Of a DNA stretch of 64,000 nucleotides, positions 56,980-64,000 are shown piece by piece (within the stretch, counting starts at the first letter, position 1; each line of letters opens with the position of its first letter). The notes below the pieces were generated by a model. That model had not been told where the DNA came from. It saw nothing but the letters and a program-made list of their open reading frames with translations, and did not search any database. The position numbers were made by a program, and so were the translations under genes. Source of the DNA: Burkholderiaceae bacterium (GTDB taxonomy: Bacteria; Pseudomonadota; Gammaproteobacteria; Burkholderiales; Burkholderiaceae_C); the NCBI GenBank assembly GCA_017856435.1, contig JAFMFB010000007.1:18479-82478 (forward strand), in the 5' to 3' direction.

Positions 56980-59145
56980 ATGACAAACGGGCGTAGGGGC
57001 ATCAGCGGCGTGGTTTTGTTCGCATTGACAATTTTTGTCAGCGCCTTTCTCCTGTTTCAGGTTCAACCCCTGATCAGCAAGATGATTCTTCCCTGGTTCG
57101 GGGGCAGTCCTGCCGTCTGGACCACAGCCATGCTGTTTTTTCAGTCCACCTTGTTTGCCGGCTATGTTTACGCCCACCTGCTGGCGACCTATGCCTCACC
57201 GCGTACCCAGAGGCTGGTGCACACCACCCTGCTGCTGGTGGCGGCCGCCTTGGCAGCCCGGATCATTCCGGAGTCCAGCTGGAAGCCTTCTGGTTCCGAA
57301 AACCCGATCTCCGACATCCTGCTGCTGCTGTCGGTGAGTGTGGGCCTGCCTTTTTTTGTGTTGTCAACCACTGGTCCCCTGGTTCAGCACTGGTATCTCC
57401 GCGCCAGTGCCAGCCGCTCCGTCTTTCGCCTGTACGCCCTCTCCAACGTGGGCTCCTTTCTGGCCTTGCTGACTTTCCCCTATGCATTCGAACCATTGTT
57501 CGAACTCACCCAGCTGGGCCGCTTCTGGACTTATGCTTTTTGGCTCTTTGCCGTACTGGGCGTCTGCGTCACGCTTTGGTCAACACGCACAATCACGGAC
57601 TTTGCACCCGAGGTCAGCATCGGGGACACCACAGTCACCAAAGGCTTGCCCCCCACCAAGGTGAACCGCCTGCTTTGGGTCGGTCTGCCTGCGCTGGGCT
57701 CGCTGGCGTTTATCGCCACCACTGACCATGTCAGTCACAACGTGGCCCCTGAGCCACGTCTGTGGATCATGACGCTCAGCCTGTATCTACTGACTTTCAT
57801 CATCTGTTTTGATCATTCGCGCTGGTATCGCCGGTCCTGGGCTGCACCGGCCTGCCTGATGGCCATTGTGCTTCTGAGTGGACAAAGCGAACTGTCTGAA
57901 TGGTTCGGCTTCGAGCTTGATTTGACGGCCTCTCAAATGCGCTGGATGTATCTGGCCACCATGTTTCTCATCTGCTTTCTTGCCCATGGCGAACTGTATC
58001 GAATCCGTCCCGCCCAGGCCCGTTACCTGACCGAGTTCTACCTGCTAATGTCGCTGGGTGGCGCTTTTGGCGGCTTGTTTGTGACCCTGGTGGCCACCAA
58101 CCTGTTTTCTGACTATCACGAATGGTCCTTGTTGCTGTTGGCAACCATTGCCCTGGCGAGCATGGTCACGGCTTCAGCCTGGGGGGCTTCTTCCATGCAA
58201 CGAGGAACGCTGTTGCTGATATCAGCGGGGCTGGGCTGTCTGGTGCTTTTCTGGGAAGATCCCTTGCGCATACGTGGCGAGCCTTCTGCGCAATACAGCA
58301 GCAAGTTGCTGCACCAATCCCGTAATTTCTACGGCACCGTGTCAGCCTTCGAGCGTCGCTATAAGGACGAACCTCAAGACGACTATCGCGTGTTTCTCAG
58401 CGGCCTGGTGCCGCATGGCGTGCAGTACCTGGCCCCGAATCGCCGTCGGCAAGCCGTCAGCTACTATCCACCTGACAGTGGACTGGGCGAAACCATTGCG
58501 TATGCGCAGGCCAGGCAACCGAGCCTTCAGGTAGCCGGCATCGGCCTGGGGGCTGGCATCCTGGCAACCTACGCTCGCCCCACCGATCACTACGACTTCT
58601 ATGAAATCAACCCGGAGGTGGTCCAGATCGCGCGCCAATGGTTTGACTACCTGTCTGATTCCAAGGCCAGTTCGAAAAATATCATTCTTGGCGATGCGCG
58701 CCTGCGCATGGAAACATTGCCGCCCGACACACGATACGACCTGATTGTTCTGGATGCCTTCAGTGGTGGCTCTGTCCCAATTCACCTGCTGACCCGGGAG
58801 GCTTTTGCAATTTACCGTCAACACCTCAAACCTGATGGGTTGATCGCGATCCACATCACCAACGCCTACCTCAATCTTTACCCCGTTGTCCGACGTCAAG
58901 CGGAAGTGCTGGGCATGGGATTTCGCAATCGGTTTCAGCCGTCACGGCTGGACGAAATGATCCGCAACAACCATTGGTTCATCATGACCCATGACCAGCA
59001 GTATCTGCAGCGCTTTCCGTCCGTCAATCGTCAGCATGTCGACGAGCAGGGCCGGGTCATCCGGGAAGAAGATCCCAACCTTCCTGGCGTGCCGGTGTGG
59101 ACCGATCATTTCAGCAGCCTGAGCCCGATTGAATTGACGGACTGA
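56980..59145 (+). CDS. Fused membrane protein/spermidine synthase-like protein
   Basis: This 721-residue protein has an N-terminal membrane half (about 12 hydrophobic segments, residues 10-430, starting VVLFALTIFVSAFLLFQVQP) and a C-terminal SAM-fold domain resembling spermidine synthase. The latter shows VAGIGLGAGILATYA, DFYEINPEVVQIARQWF and LIVLDAFSGGSVPIHLLTREAF. The DAFSGGS loop differs from the acidic DxxDP site of true polyamine synthases, so putrescine aminopropylation is doubtful. The family is broadly spread in bacteria and its role is not settled. It is monocistronic here. Confidence 0.9.
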   Translation: MTNGRRGISGVVLFALTIFVSAFLLFQVQPLISKMILPWFGGSPAVWTTAMLFFQSTLFAGYVYAHLLATYASPRTQRLVHTTLLLVAAALAARIIPESSWKPSGSENPISDILLLLSVSVGLPFFVLSTTGPLVQHWYLRASASRSVFRLYALSNVGSFLALLTFPYAFEPLFELTQLGRFWTYAFWLFAVLGVCVTLWSTRTITDFAPEVSIGDTTVTKGLPPTKVNRLLWVGLPALGSLAFIATTDHVSHNVAPEPRLWIMTLSLYLLTFIICFDHSRWYRRSWAAPACLMAIVLLSGQSELSEWFGFELDLTASQMRWMYLATMFLICFLAHGELYRIRPAQARYLTEFYLLMSLGGAFGGLFVTLVATNLFSDYHEWSLLLLATIALASMVTASAWGASSMQRGTLLLISAGLGCLVLFWEDPLRIRGEPSAQYSSKLLHQSRNFYGTVSAFERRYKDEPQDDYRVFLSGLVPHGVQYLAPNRRRQAVSYYPPDSGLGETIAYAQARQPSLQVAGIGLGAGILATYARPTDHYDFYEINPEVVQIARQWFDYLSDSKASSKNIILGDARLRMETLPPDTRYDLIVLDAFSGGSVPIHLLTREAFAIYRQHLKPDGLIAIHITNAYLNLYPVVRRQAEVLGMGFRNRFQPSRLDEMIRNNHWFIMTHDQQYLQRFPSVNRQHVDEQGRVIREEDPNLPGVPVWTDHFSSLSPIELTD

Positions 59146-59227
59146 AGCGCCAAGAGTTTTGAGTCCCGAACAAGTTGCAGAGGAATCGACCGAGGCATGC
59201 CGCCGTTTGTGAAAGCCAAGGGCTCTG

Positions 59228-60691
59228 CTACTTGCGCCAAAATGCACCCGTGAACAGCACCAGAACAGAAAGCAGTTCCAGACGACCCAGCAGCATGGCA
59301 GCGGTCAGCACCCAGATCTGGAAGCTGGTCAGCCCGCCATAGTTGCCGGCCGGCCCCACCTCGCCCAGGCCCGGGCCGATATTGTTGACGGTCGCCACCA
59401 CGGCGGAAAACGCCGTCACGATGTCCATGCCGGTGAACAGCAGTACCAGCGTCAGCCCCATGGTGGTGGCGCCGTAGATCAGCATGAAGCCCAACACCGC
59501 CATCAAGACCGTCGCGGGCACCACCGCCCCCCCCAAGGTGACCGGATTGACCACCCGCGGATGGATGATGCGCACCAACTCACGCCGTGCCTGCTTGACC
59601 AGCAGAACCATGCGCACCATCTTGATGCCGCCACCGGTGGAGCCGGCGCAGGATACAAAACAGCCCAGAAACATGAGCATGACCGGCGCGAACACGGGCC
59701 ACTGCGAATAGTCGGTGGCGGCATAGCCGGTGGTGGTGGCCAAGGACAGCACATGGAAGGCGCTGGCGCGTAGAGCCCGCGCGAAATTGTCATACACCCC
59801 ATGCGACAACAGCAGGATCGACAGTAGCAGAGTGGTCACCAGCAGCACCGCGGCATAGACCCGGACTTCGCGATCCCGCACCAATGGCATCAATGACCGC
59901 CCACGCACAACCACAAAATAGCGCACAAAGCTGACTCCTGCCAACGCCATGAAGACAGTGGCTACCAACTCAATCCGAGCAGAATCAAAATGACCCAGAC
60001 TGGCATCCCGCGAGGAAAAGCCGCCCAAGCCCATGGTCGTGCACATATGCATGAATGCATCCGCCCACCCCATGCCAGCCCATCGGTACGAGAGCAGACA
60101 AGTGGCTGAGAAAAGAAAATACACCCCCCAGAGTCCGCGTGCAGTCTCCGCAATGCGAGGTGTGAATTTGGCGTCCTTCATCGGACCCGGGGTTTCCGCC
60201 TTGTAGAGCTGCATGCCGCCCAGACCGAGCATGGGCAGCACAGCCACCACAAGCAGCATGATGCCCATGCCACCGATGAGCTGCAGGAAGCAGCGCCAGA
60301 TGTTGACCGACACCGGTAGCGCGTCCAGCCCGGACAATGCGGTTGCCCCGGTGGCTGTGAGCGCACTCATGGCTTCGAAGTAGGCTCGTGTCCAGGTGAT
60401 GTCCGGTACGGTGAACAGCAGCGGCACGGCGGAACAGGCCGGCAGGATCAGCCAGACCATGTTCACCAGCAGAAAGCCGTCGCGCGGCAGCAGCTCACGC
60501 CGGTGCCGGTGGGTCAGCCACCACAACAGCAAGCCGCTGCCCAAGGTGGCTGCCAGGCAAGCGCTCCAGACTATGCGAAGGGACTCGGCATCCTCAGCCC
60601 AGGCCCAGGCCAGGGGAACCAGAAAGGTCGCCGCGAAAGCGACCAGCACGCGCGCCATCACCGACAAGGCAGGAAACAGGATGTTGATCAT
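59228..60691 (-). CDS. trkH: Trk potassium uptake channel subunit TrkH
   Basis: TrkH forms the membrane K+ pathway gated by TrkA. The 487-residue protein has the four pore repeats of the family, with selectivity turns TATGATALSG, TTMGLGGFSSRD, TTTGYAATDYS and VNNIGPGLGEVG, each between two membrane helices. The length matches TrkH proteins. Its ATG overlaps the trkA stop by one base (TGATG), so the two subunits are made together. Confidence 0.96.
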   Translation of the reverse strand: MINILFPALSVMARVLVAFAATFLVPLAWAWAEDAESLRIVWSACLAATLGSGLLLWWLTHRHRRELLPRDGFLLVNMVWLILPACSAVPLLFTVPDITWTRAYFEAMSALTATGATALSGLDALPVSVNIWRCFLQLIGGMGIMLLVVAVLPMLGLGGMQLYKAETPGPMKDAKFTPRIAETARGLWGVYFLFSATCLLSYRWAGMGWADAFMHMCTTMGLGGFSSRDASLGHFDSARIELVATVFMALAGVSFVRYFVVVRGRSLMPLVRDREVRVYAAVLLVTTLLLSILLLSHGVYDNFARALRASAFHVLSLATTTGYAATDYSQWPVFAPVMLMFLGCFVSCAGSTGGGIKMVRMVLLVKQARRELVRIIHPRVVNPVTLGGAVVPATVLMAVLGFMLIYGATTMGLTLVLLFTGMDIVTAFSAVVATVNNIGPGLGEVGPAGNYGGLTSFQIWVLTAAMLLGRLELLSVLVLFTGAFWRK

Positions 60692-62082
60692 CAGCCAAAG
60701 AAGGTGGCGCCCACCTGAAACAGCTTCTCCACCTGGCGTACCGAGCGCTTGTCCGGAATGAAGATGATGATGTGGTCGTCAGTCTCGATCAGGGTGTCGT
60801 GGTGCGGCATCATCACCTGGGAGTCACGCCCCTGGCCTCGCACGATGGCGCCGATGCGCGCGCCCTCAGGCAGCTGGATTTCCTGAACCCGACGACCGAC
60901 CAGACGCGATGTCTTGACATCACCGCGTGCTATGCCTTCCAGGGCTTCGGCAGCGCCACGTCTGAGGCTGTGCACCGCCACCACATCACCTCGGCGAATG
61001 TCAGCCAGCAACTCACCAATCACTGTCTGGGCAGGTGAAAACGCAATGTCGATGGTGCTGCCTTGAAGCATGTCGGCATAGGCGCGCCGGTTGATCAGCG
61101 CCATGACACGTCGAGCTCCCATTCGCTTGGCCAGCATGGCCGACATGATGTTGTCCTCGTCATCGCTGGTCAGTGCGATGAACAGGTCCATGTCTCCCAC
61201 GTTCTCCTCCAGCAACAGATCTTCATCGGCACCACTGCCCTGCAGGACCAGCATCTGGCTGGGCAACTGACCGGCCAGGTATTCACACCTCTTGCGGTCA
61301 GACTCAATGATCTTCACATCGCACAGACCATCCAGGCTACGAGCCAGTCGCAAACCGACCCTACCGCCCCCGGCAATCATCACCCGCTGGACTGGCTTGT
61401 CAATATTGTGGATGCCGGCCAGCACCTGTCGAATCCTGAGTGCATCGGCCAGGACAAACACTTCATCACCTGGCAGGATGCGCGTGCTTGGCGTGGTTTT
61501 CATCTCGGCGTCCAGGCGATAGAGGGCCACCACCCGCATCTCCACTTCGGGCATGAGCTGGCGGATTTCTCCTACGGTTCGACCAACCAAATGGCCACCC
61601 ATGGCGGCTCTGACCACGATCAGACAAGCCCTTCCCTGGGAAAACTCGACAACCTGCAACGCTTCCGGGTAAGCAATCAGCTGCCGGATGTGCCGGGTCA
61701 CCGATTCCTCAGGACAAATCACCCGGTCAACTGCGAATCCATTCTTGCCAAGCAGAGAATCGCCCTCCTTGAATTCAGGAGAGCGCAGCCGGGCAATGGT
61801 GGTGGGAACATTGAACACGTCATGGGCAAGCTTGCACAGCACCAGATTGGTTTCATCCGCAGCAGCACAGGCAATCACCATGTCAGCGTCGGCTATCCCA
61901 GCCTCCTGAAGCACCGAGGGCTGGATTCCATTGCCAACCACACCGCGCAGGTCCAAACGCTCTTCCAGCAGGCGCAGGCATTCCGGGTTTTGATCAATCA
62001 CGGTAATGTCGTTCTGCTCCGAGACCAGGCTTTCAGCTACGCTTTCGCCGACCGTTCCCGCCCCCAGGATGATGATATTCAT
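60691..62082 (-). CDS. trkA: Trk potassium uptake regulatory subunit TrkA
   Basis: TrkA is a cytosolic NAD/ATP-binding RCK protein that gates TrkH. The 463-residue protein has two RCK units: the first with IILGAGTVGESVAESL and VIDQNPECLRLL, the second with MIAGGGRVGLRLARSL and IIESDRKRCEYLA. Each is followed by a TrkA-C domain. It lies 56 bases after the SDR gene and is one-base coupled to trkH. Confidence 0.97.
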   Translation of the reverse strand: MNIIILGAGTVGESVAESLVSEQNDITVIDQNPECLRLLEERLDLRGVVGNGIQPSVLQEAGIADADMVIACAAADETNLVLCKLAHDVFNVPTTIARLRSPEFKEGDSLLGKNGFAVDRVICPEESVTRHIRQLIAYPEALQVVEFSQGRACLIVVRAAMGGHLVGRTVGEIRQLMPEVEMRVVALYRLDAEMKTTPSTRILPGDEVFVLADALRIRQVLAGIHNIDKPVQRVMIAGGGRVGLRLARSLDGLCDVKIIESDRKRCEYLAGQLPSQMLVLQGSGADEDLLLEENVGDMDLFIALTSDDEDNIMSAMLAKRMGARRVMALINRRAYADMLQGSTIDIAFSPAQTVIGELLADIRRGDVVAVHSLRRGAAEALEGIARGDVKTSRLVGRRVQEIQLPEGARIGAIVRGQGRDSQVMMPHHDTLIETDDHIIIFIPDKRSVRQVEKLFQVGATFFG

Positions 62083-62138
62083 ACGTTCAGGGTCTCCGCT
62101 TTACAAGCCTCAGTTCTAACACTGGGGGGTCTGTAGTT

Positions 62139-62819
62139 TCAAAAACCATCAAATCGTCGGCCGTCAAGACGAAAGAATCCCCCCGAATCATCGGCACGAA
62201 GCCCTTGCAGCGTTTGCCGCATGCATGCCACACTGTCCTGCACGGACACCGAGGCACTTTCGCCGCCCATGTCGGTGCGGACCCAACCCGGTGAGAGCGT
62301 CACCATGGTCACCTTGGGGTAGTCGTGCCGGGCGGCGGCCACTGCCATATTGAGTGCCGCCTTGCTCACACGGTAGGTCCAGCAGTAACTGCCTGCCACA
62401 CTGCCGATATGTCCCATGTCGCTGCTGATGAAGGCAAATTTGCCCCCCTGCCCGTGGGCGGCAGTTTGCACCAGCGGCGCTACCTGGGGAATCGCCTGCA
62501 TAGCCCCCAACACATTGGTGTGCATCAGTTGATCAAACACCTGCTGAGTGGGCGGTGTGTCAGCGCTTTCGCGGCTGATCACACCCGCCACATAGAGGGC
62601 GATGTCGATCTGCTCGCCATCGAGTCGCCAGGCAAGGCCGCTGATACTGGCCGGATCCGCCACATCCAGGGCAAAGGCTTCGGCACCCATGTCGGCAAGG
62701 CGCTTGATATCCGCGTCCTGGCGAGCGCTGGCAAGCACGCGTGCGCCATCTGCCAGATACTGACGCACAAACTCGCGGCCGATGCCGCGCGAGGCGCCCA
62801 GGACTAGGACAGTGCTCAG
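62139..62819 (-). CDS. SDR family oxidoreductase, apparent CTG start
   Basis: Short-chain dehydrogenases use NAD(P)H on carbonyls and alcohols. The frame holds the Rossmann motif LVLGASRGIG, a substrate-serine region ISSDMGHIGSVAGS and the YRVSK catalytic pair. The first ATG/GTG-type start in the frame (GTG at 62768) falls after the glycine motif and would remove it. The frame from the CTG at 62819 gives STVLVLGASRG at the N terminus, 226 residues in all. That CTG overlaps the stop of the thiolase gene by 4 bases (CTGA), as a coupled ATG would. The substrate is unknown; the thiolase neighbour suggests acyl or keto compounds. Confidence 0.85.
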   Translation of the reverse strand: MSTVLVLGASRGIGREFVRQYLADGARVLASARQDADIKRLADMGAEAFALDVADPASISGLAWRLDGEQIDIALYVAGVISRESADTPPTQQVFDQLMHTNVLGAMQAIPQVAPLVQTAAHGQGGKFAFISSDMGHIGSVAGSYCWTYRVSKAALNMAVAAARHDYPKVTMVTLSPGWVRTDMGGESASVSVQDSVACMRQTLQGLRADDSGGFFRLDGRRFDGF

Positions 62820-63997
62820 AGCATCTCCAGTGCCACGGCCGTCCCTTCACCACCCCCGATACACAGCGTGGCGACCCCACGCTTGAGCCCGCGCGCCTGC
62901 ATGGCATGCATCAGGGTGACCATGATGCGCGCGCCCGAGGCGCCAATGGGGTGACCCAGGGCACACGCACCTCCATTGACATTCAGAATATCGTGCGACA
63001 CCCCCAGCTCCTTCATCAGGGCCATGGGCACCACGGCAAACGCCTCATTCACTTCCCACAACTGGACATCCTTGACCTGCCAGCCAGCCTTGGCCAGCGC
63101 CTTTTGGGTGGCACCCACCGGGGCAGTGGTGAACCACTCAGGCTCCTGGGCGTGCATGGCATGGGCCACGATTCTGGCCAGGGGCTTGCAGCCCAGCTTG
63201 GACGCCGTGGAAGCGCGCATCATCACCAGGGCCGCTGCACCATCATTGATTGATGAGCTGCTGGCCGCCGTGATCGTGCCGTCTTTCTTGAAGGCGGGCC
63301 TAAGGGCCGGAATTTTGTCCAGTTTGGCCTTCAGGGGTCCCTCGTCCACAGAAATCACGCTGTCGCCAGCGCGAGTTTTGATGGTGACGGGTGCAATTTC
63401 GGCCGTGAATCCGCCACCCTGAGTAGCGGCCTGCGCGCGCTTGACACTGGTCATCGCAAACTCGTCCTGCGCCTGGCGGCTGAACTGGTATTTGGCAGCG
63501 CAGTCTTCACCAAACGTGCCCATCGAGCGGCCCGCCTCGTAGGCATCTTCCAGACCGTCAAGCATCATATGGTCGTAAAGCTTGTCGTGCCCCATGCGGT
63601 AACCACCACGGCCTTTGAGCATCAGGTAGGGGGCGTTGGTCATGCTCTCCATGCCACCCGCCACTATCACATCCACACTGCCAGCGCTCAGCATGTCATG
63701 GGCAAACATGGCAGCCCGCATGCCTGAGCCGCACATCTTGGACAGAGTGACCGCACCTGCCCCCTTGGGCAGGCCGGCCTTGAAGGCTGCCTGACGTGCC
63801 GGCGCCTGGCCCTGGCCAGCCATCAGGCAGTTGCCCATCAACACCTCGTTGACCAGATCAGGAGCCACACCAGAGCGCTGCATGGCCGCCTTTATGGCCA
63901 CACCGCCCAGATCGTGCGCCGAAAGCGAAGAGAAATCCCCCTGGAAAGCCCCCATGGGGGTACGGGCAGCGCCCACAATCACAATGTCCTCAGACAT
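62816..63997 (-). CDS. Acetyl-CoA C-acyltransferase (thiolase)
   Basis: Thiolases either condense two acetyl-CoA or cleave 3-ketoacyl-CoA. The 393-residue product is complete, with its ATG at 63997-63995, three bases from the window end. Cys89 in LSKMCGSGM is the acylated residue, NVNGGACALGHPIGASGA carries the catalytic histidine, and CIGGGEGTAVALEML carries the second cysteine. The length and the motifs fit the biosynthetic acetyl-CoA acetyltransferase type (AtoB/PhaA), possibly finishing acetoacetyl-CoA handling from the leucine pathway. The SDR gene follows with a 4-base overlap. Confidence 0.94.
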   Translation of the reverse strand: MSEDIVIVGAARTPMGAFQGDFSSLSAHDLGGVAIKAAMQRSGVAPDLVNEVLMGNCLMAGQGQAPARQAAFKAGLPKGAGAVTLSKMCGSGMRAAMFAHDMLSAGSVDVIVAGGMESMTNAPYLMLKGRGGYRMGHDKLYDHMMLDGLEDAYEAGRSMGTFGEDCAAKYQFSRQAQDEFAMTSVKRAQAATQGGGFTAEIAPVTIKTRAGDSVISVDEGPLKAKLDKIPALRPAFKKDGTITAASSSSINDGAAALVMMRASTASKLGCKPLARIVAHAMHAQEPEWFTTAPVGATQKALAKAGWQVKDVQLWEVNEAFAVVPMALMKELGVSHDILNVNGGACALGHPIGASGARIMVTLMHAMQARGLKRGVATLCIGGGEGTAVALEML

Positions 63998-64000
63998 GCC

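Noticed and set aside
61063..62136. 357-codon frame antisense to trkA
   Set aside because: trkA has both RCK units intact; no motif is visible in the opposite frame.
62768..62768. GTG at 62768 as start of the SDR gene
   Set aside because: It would delete the glycine-rich nucleotide-binding motif that is encoded just upstream in the same frame.
1..64000. tRNA, rRNA, CRISPR, insertion sequence or phage genes
   Set aside because: Scanning by eye found no tRNA T-arm motif, no repeat array, no transposase or integrase and no flanking target repeats. This is not a computed search.

Overview
The window looks like chromosomal core sequence of a betaproteobacterium of the order Burkholderiales, most likely Comamonadaceae or a close relative. 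The inference rests on gene order and gene types: grxC-secB-gpsA beside gpmA, ctpA and moeB; hemA-prfA-prmC-grxD; DUF971-ubiE-Tim44-ubiJ-ubiB; a double-length UvrA; a DUF3683 FAD/Fe-S oxidoreductase; and a cyanophycin locus with two cphA genes. Base composition is GC-rich throughout. I saw no insertion sequence, phage gene, CRISPR array, rRNA or tRNA. Genes are tightly packed and no intergenic gap exceeds about 200 bases.

Region by region. 1-2.8 kb: the end of an alanine dehydrogenase gene, then a coupled cyclase/intradiol-dioxygenase pair. 2.9-4.1 kb: nadA. 4.1-11.8 kb: a cyanophycin locus. A DUF1854 protein and a zinc-ribbon ABC exporter-like protein are divergent from two cyanophycin synthetase genes; the first synthetase is short with a broken P-loop, the second is full length. 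11.8-17.9 kb: housekeeping genes gpsA, secB, grxC, a rhodanese, gpmA, ctpA, a moeB-type gene and a secreted nuclease. 17.3-35.5 kb: a long run of minus-strand genes. Read in the direction of transcription it holds a small membrane protein, the DUF3683 oxidoreductase, DUF971, ubiE, a Tim44-like protein, ubiJ, ubiB, a sodium:solute symporter, fmdB, DUF502, aspS, nudB, an EEP phosphatase, clsB, folE, a BLUF photoreceptor, DUF429 and the nuclease.

35.5-41.5 kb: hemA, prfA and prmC on the plus strand, then an AsmA-like protein, slyD, grxD, a SYLF protein and a gamma-glutamylcyclotransferase-like protein. 41.5-47.5 kb: one gene for a tandem-duplicated UvrA. 47.6-55.3 kb: a leucine/isovalerate degradation cluster (carboxylase beta subunit, acyl-CoA dehydrogenase, enoyl-CoA hydratase, biotin carboxylase subunit, HMG-CoA lyase, DUF1289, DsbA-like isomerase), with a perfect 22-bp palindrome just upstream. 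55.3-56.8 kb: a coupled rhodanese-YchJ-HAD group. 57-59.1 kb: a fused membrane/spermidine-synthase-like protein. 59.2-62.1 kb: trkA-trkH potassium uptake. 62.1-64 kb: a thiolase followed by a short-chain dehydrogenase that appears to start at CTG.

Most of the window is conserved housekeeping sequence. The parts that best repay attention are the cyanophycin locus, the double UvrA, the BLUF gene behind folE, the liu palindrome, and several unusual starts and overlaps. All functions are assigned from motifs and recalled family knowledge; no database search was run.
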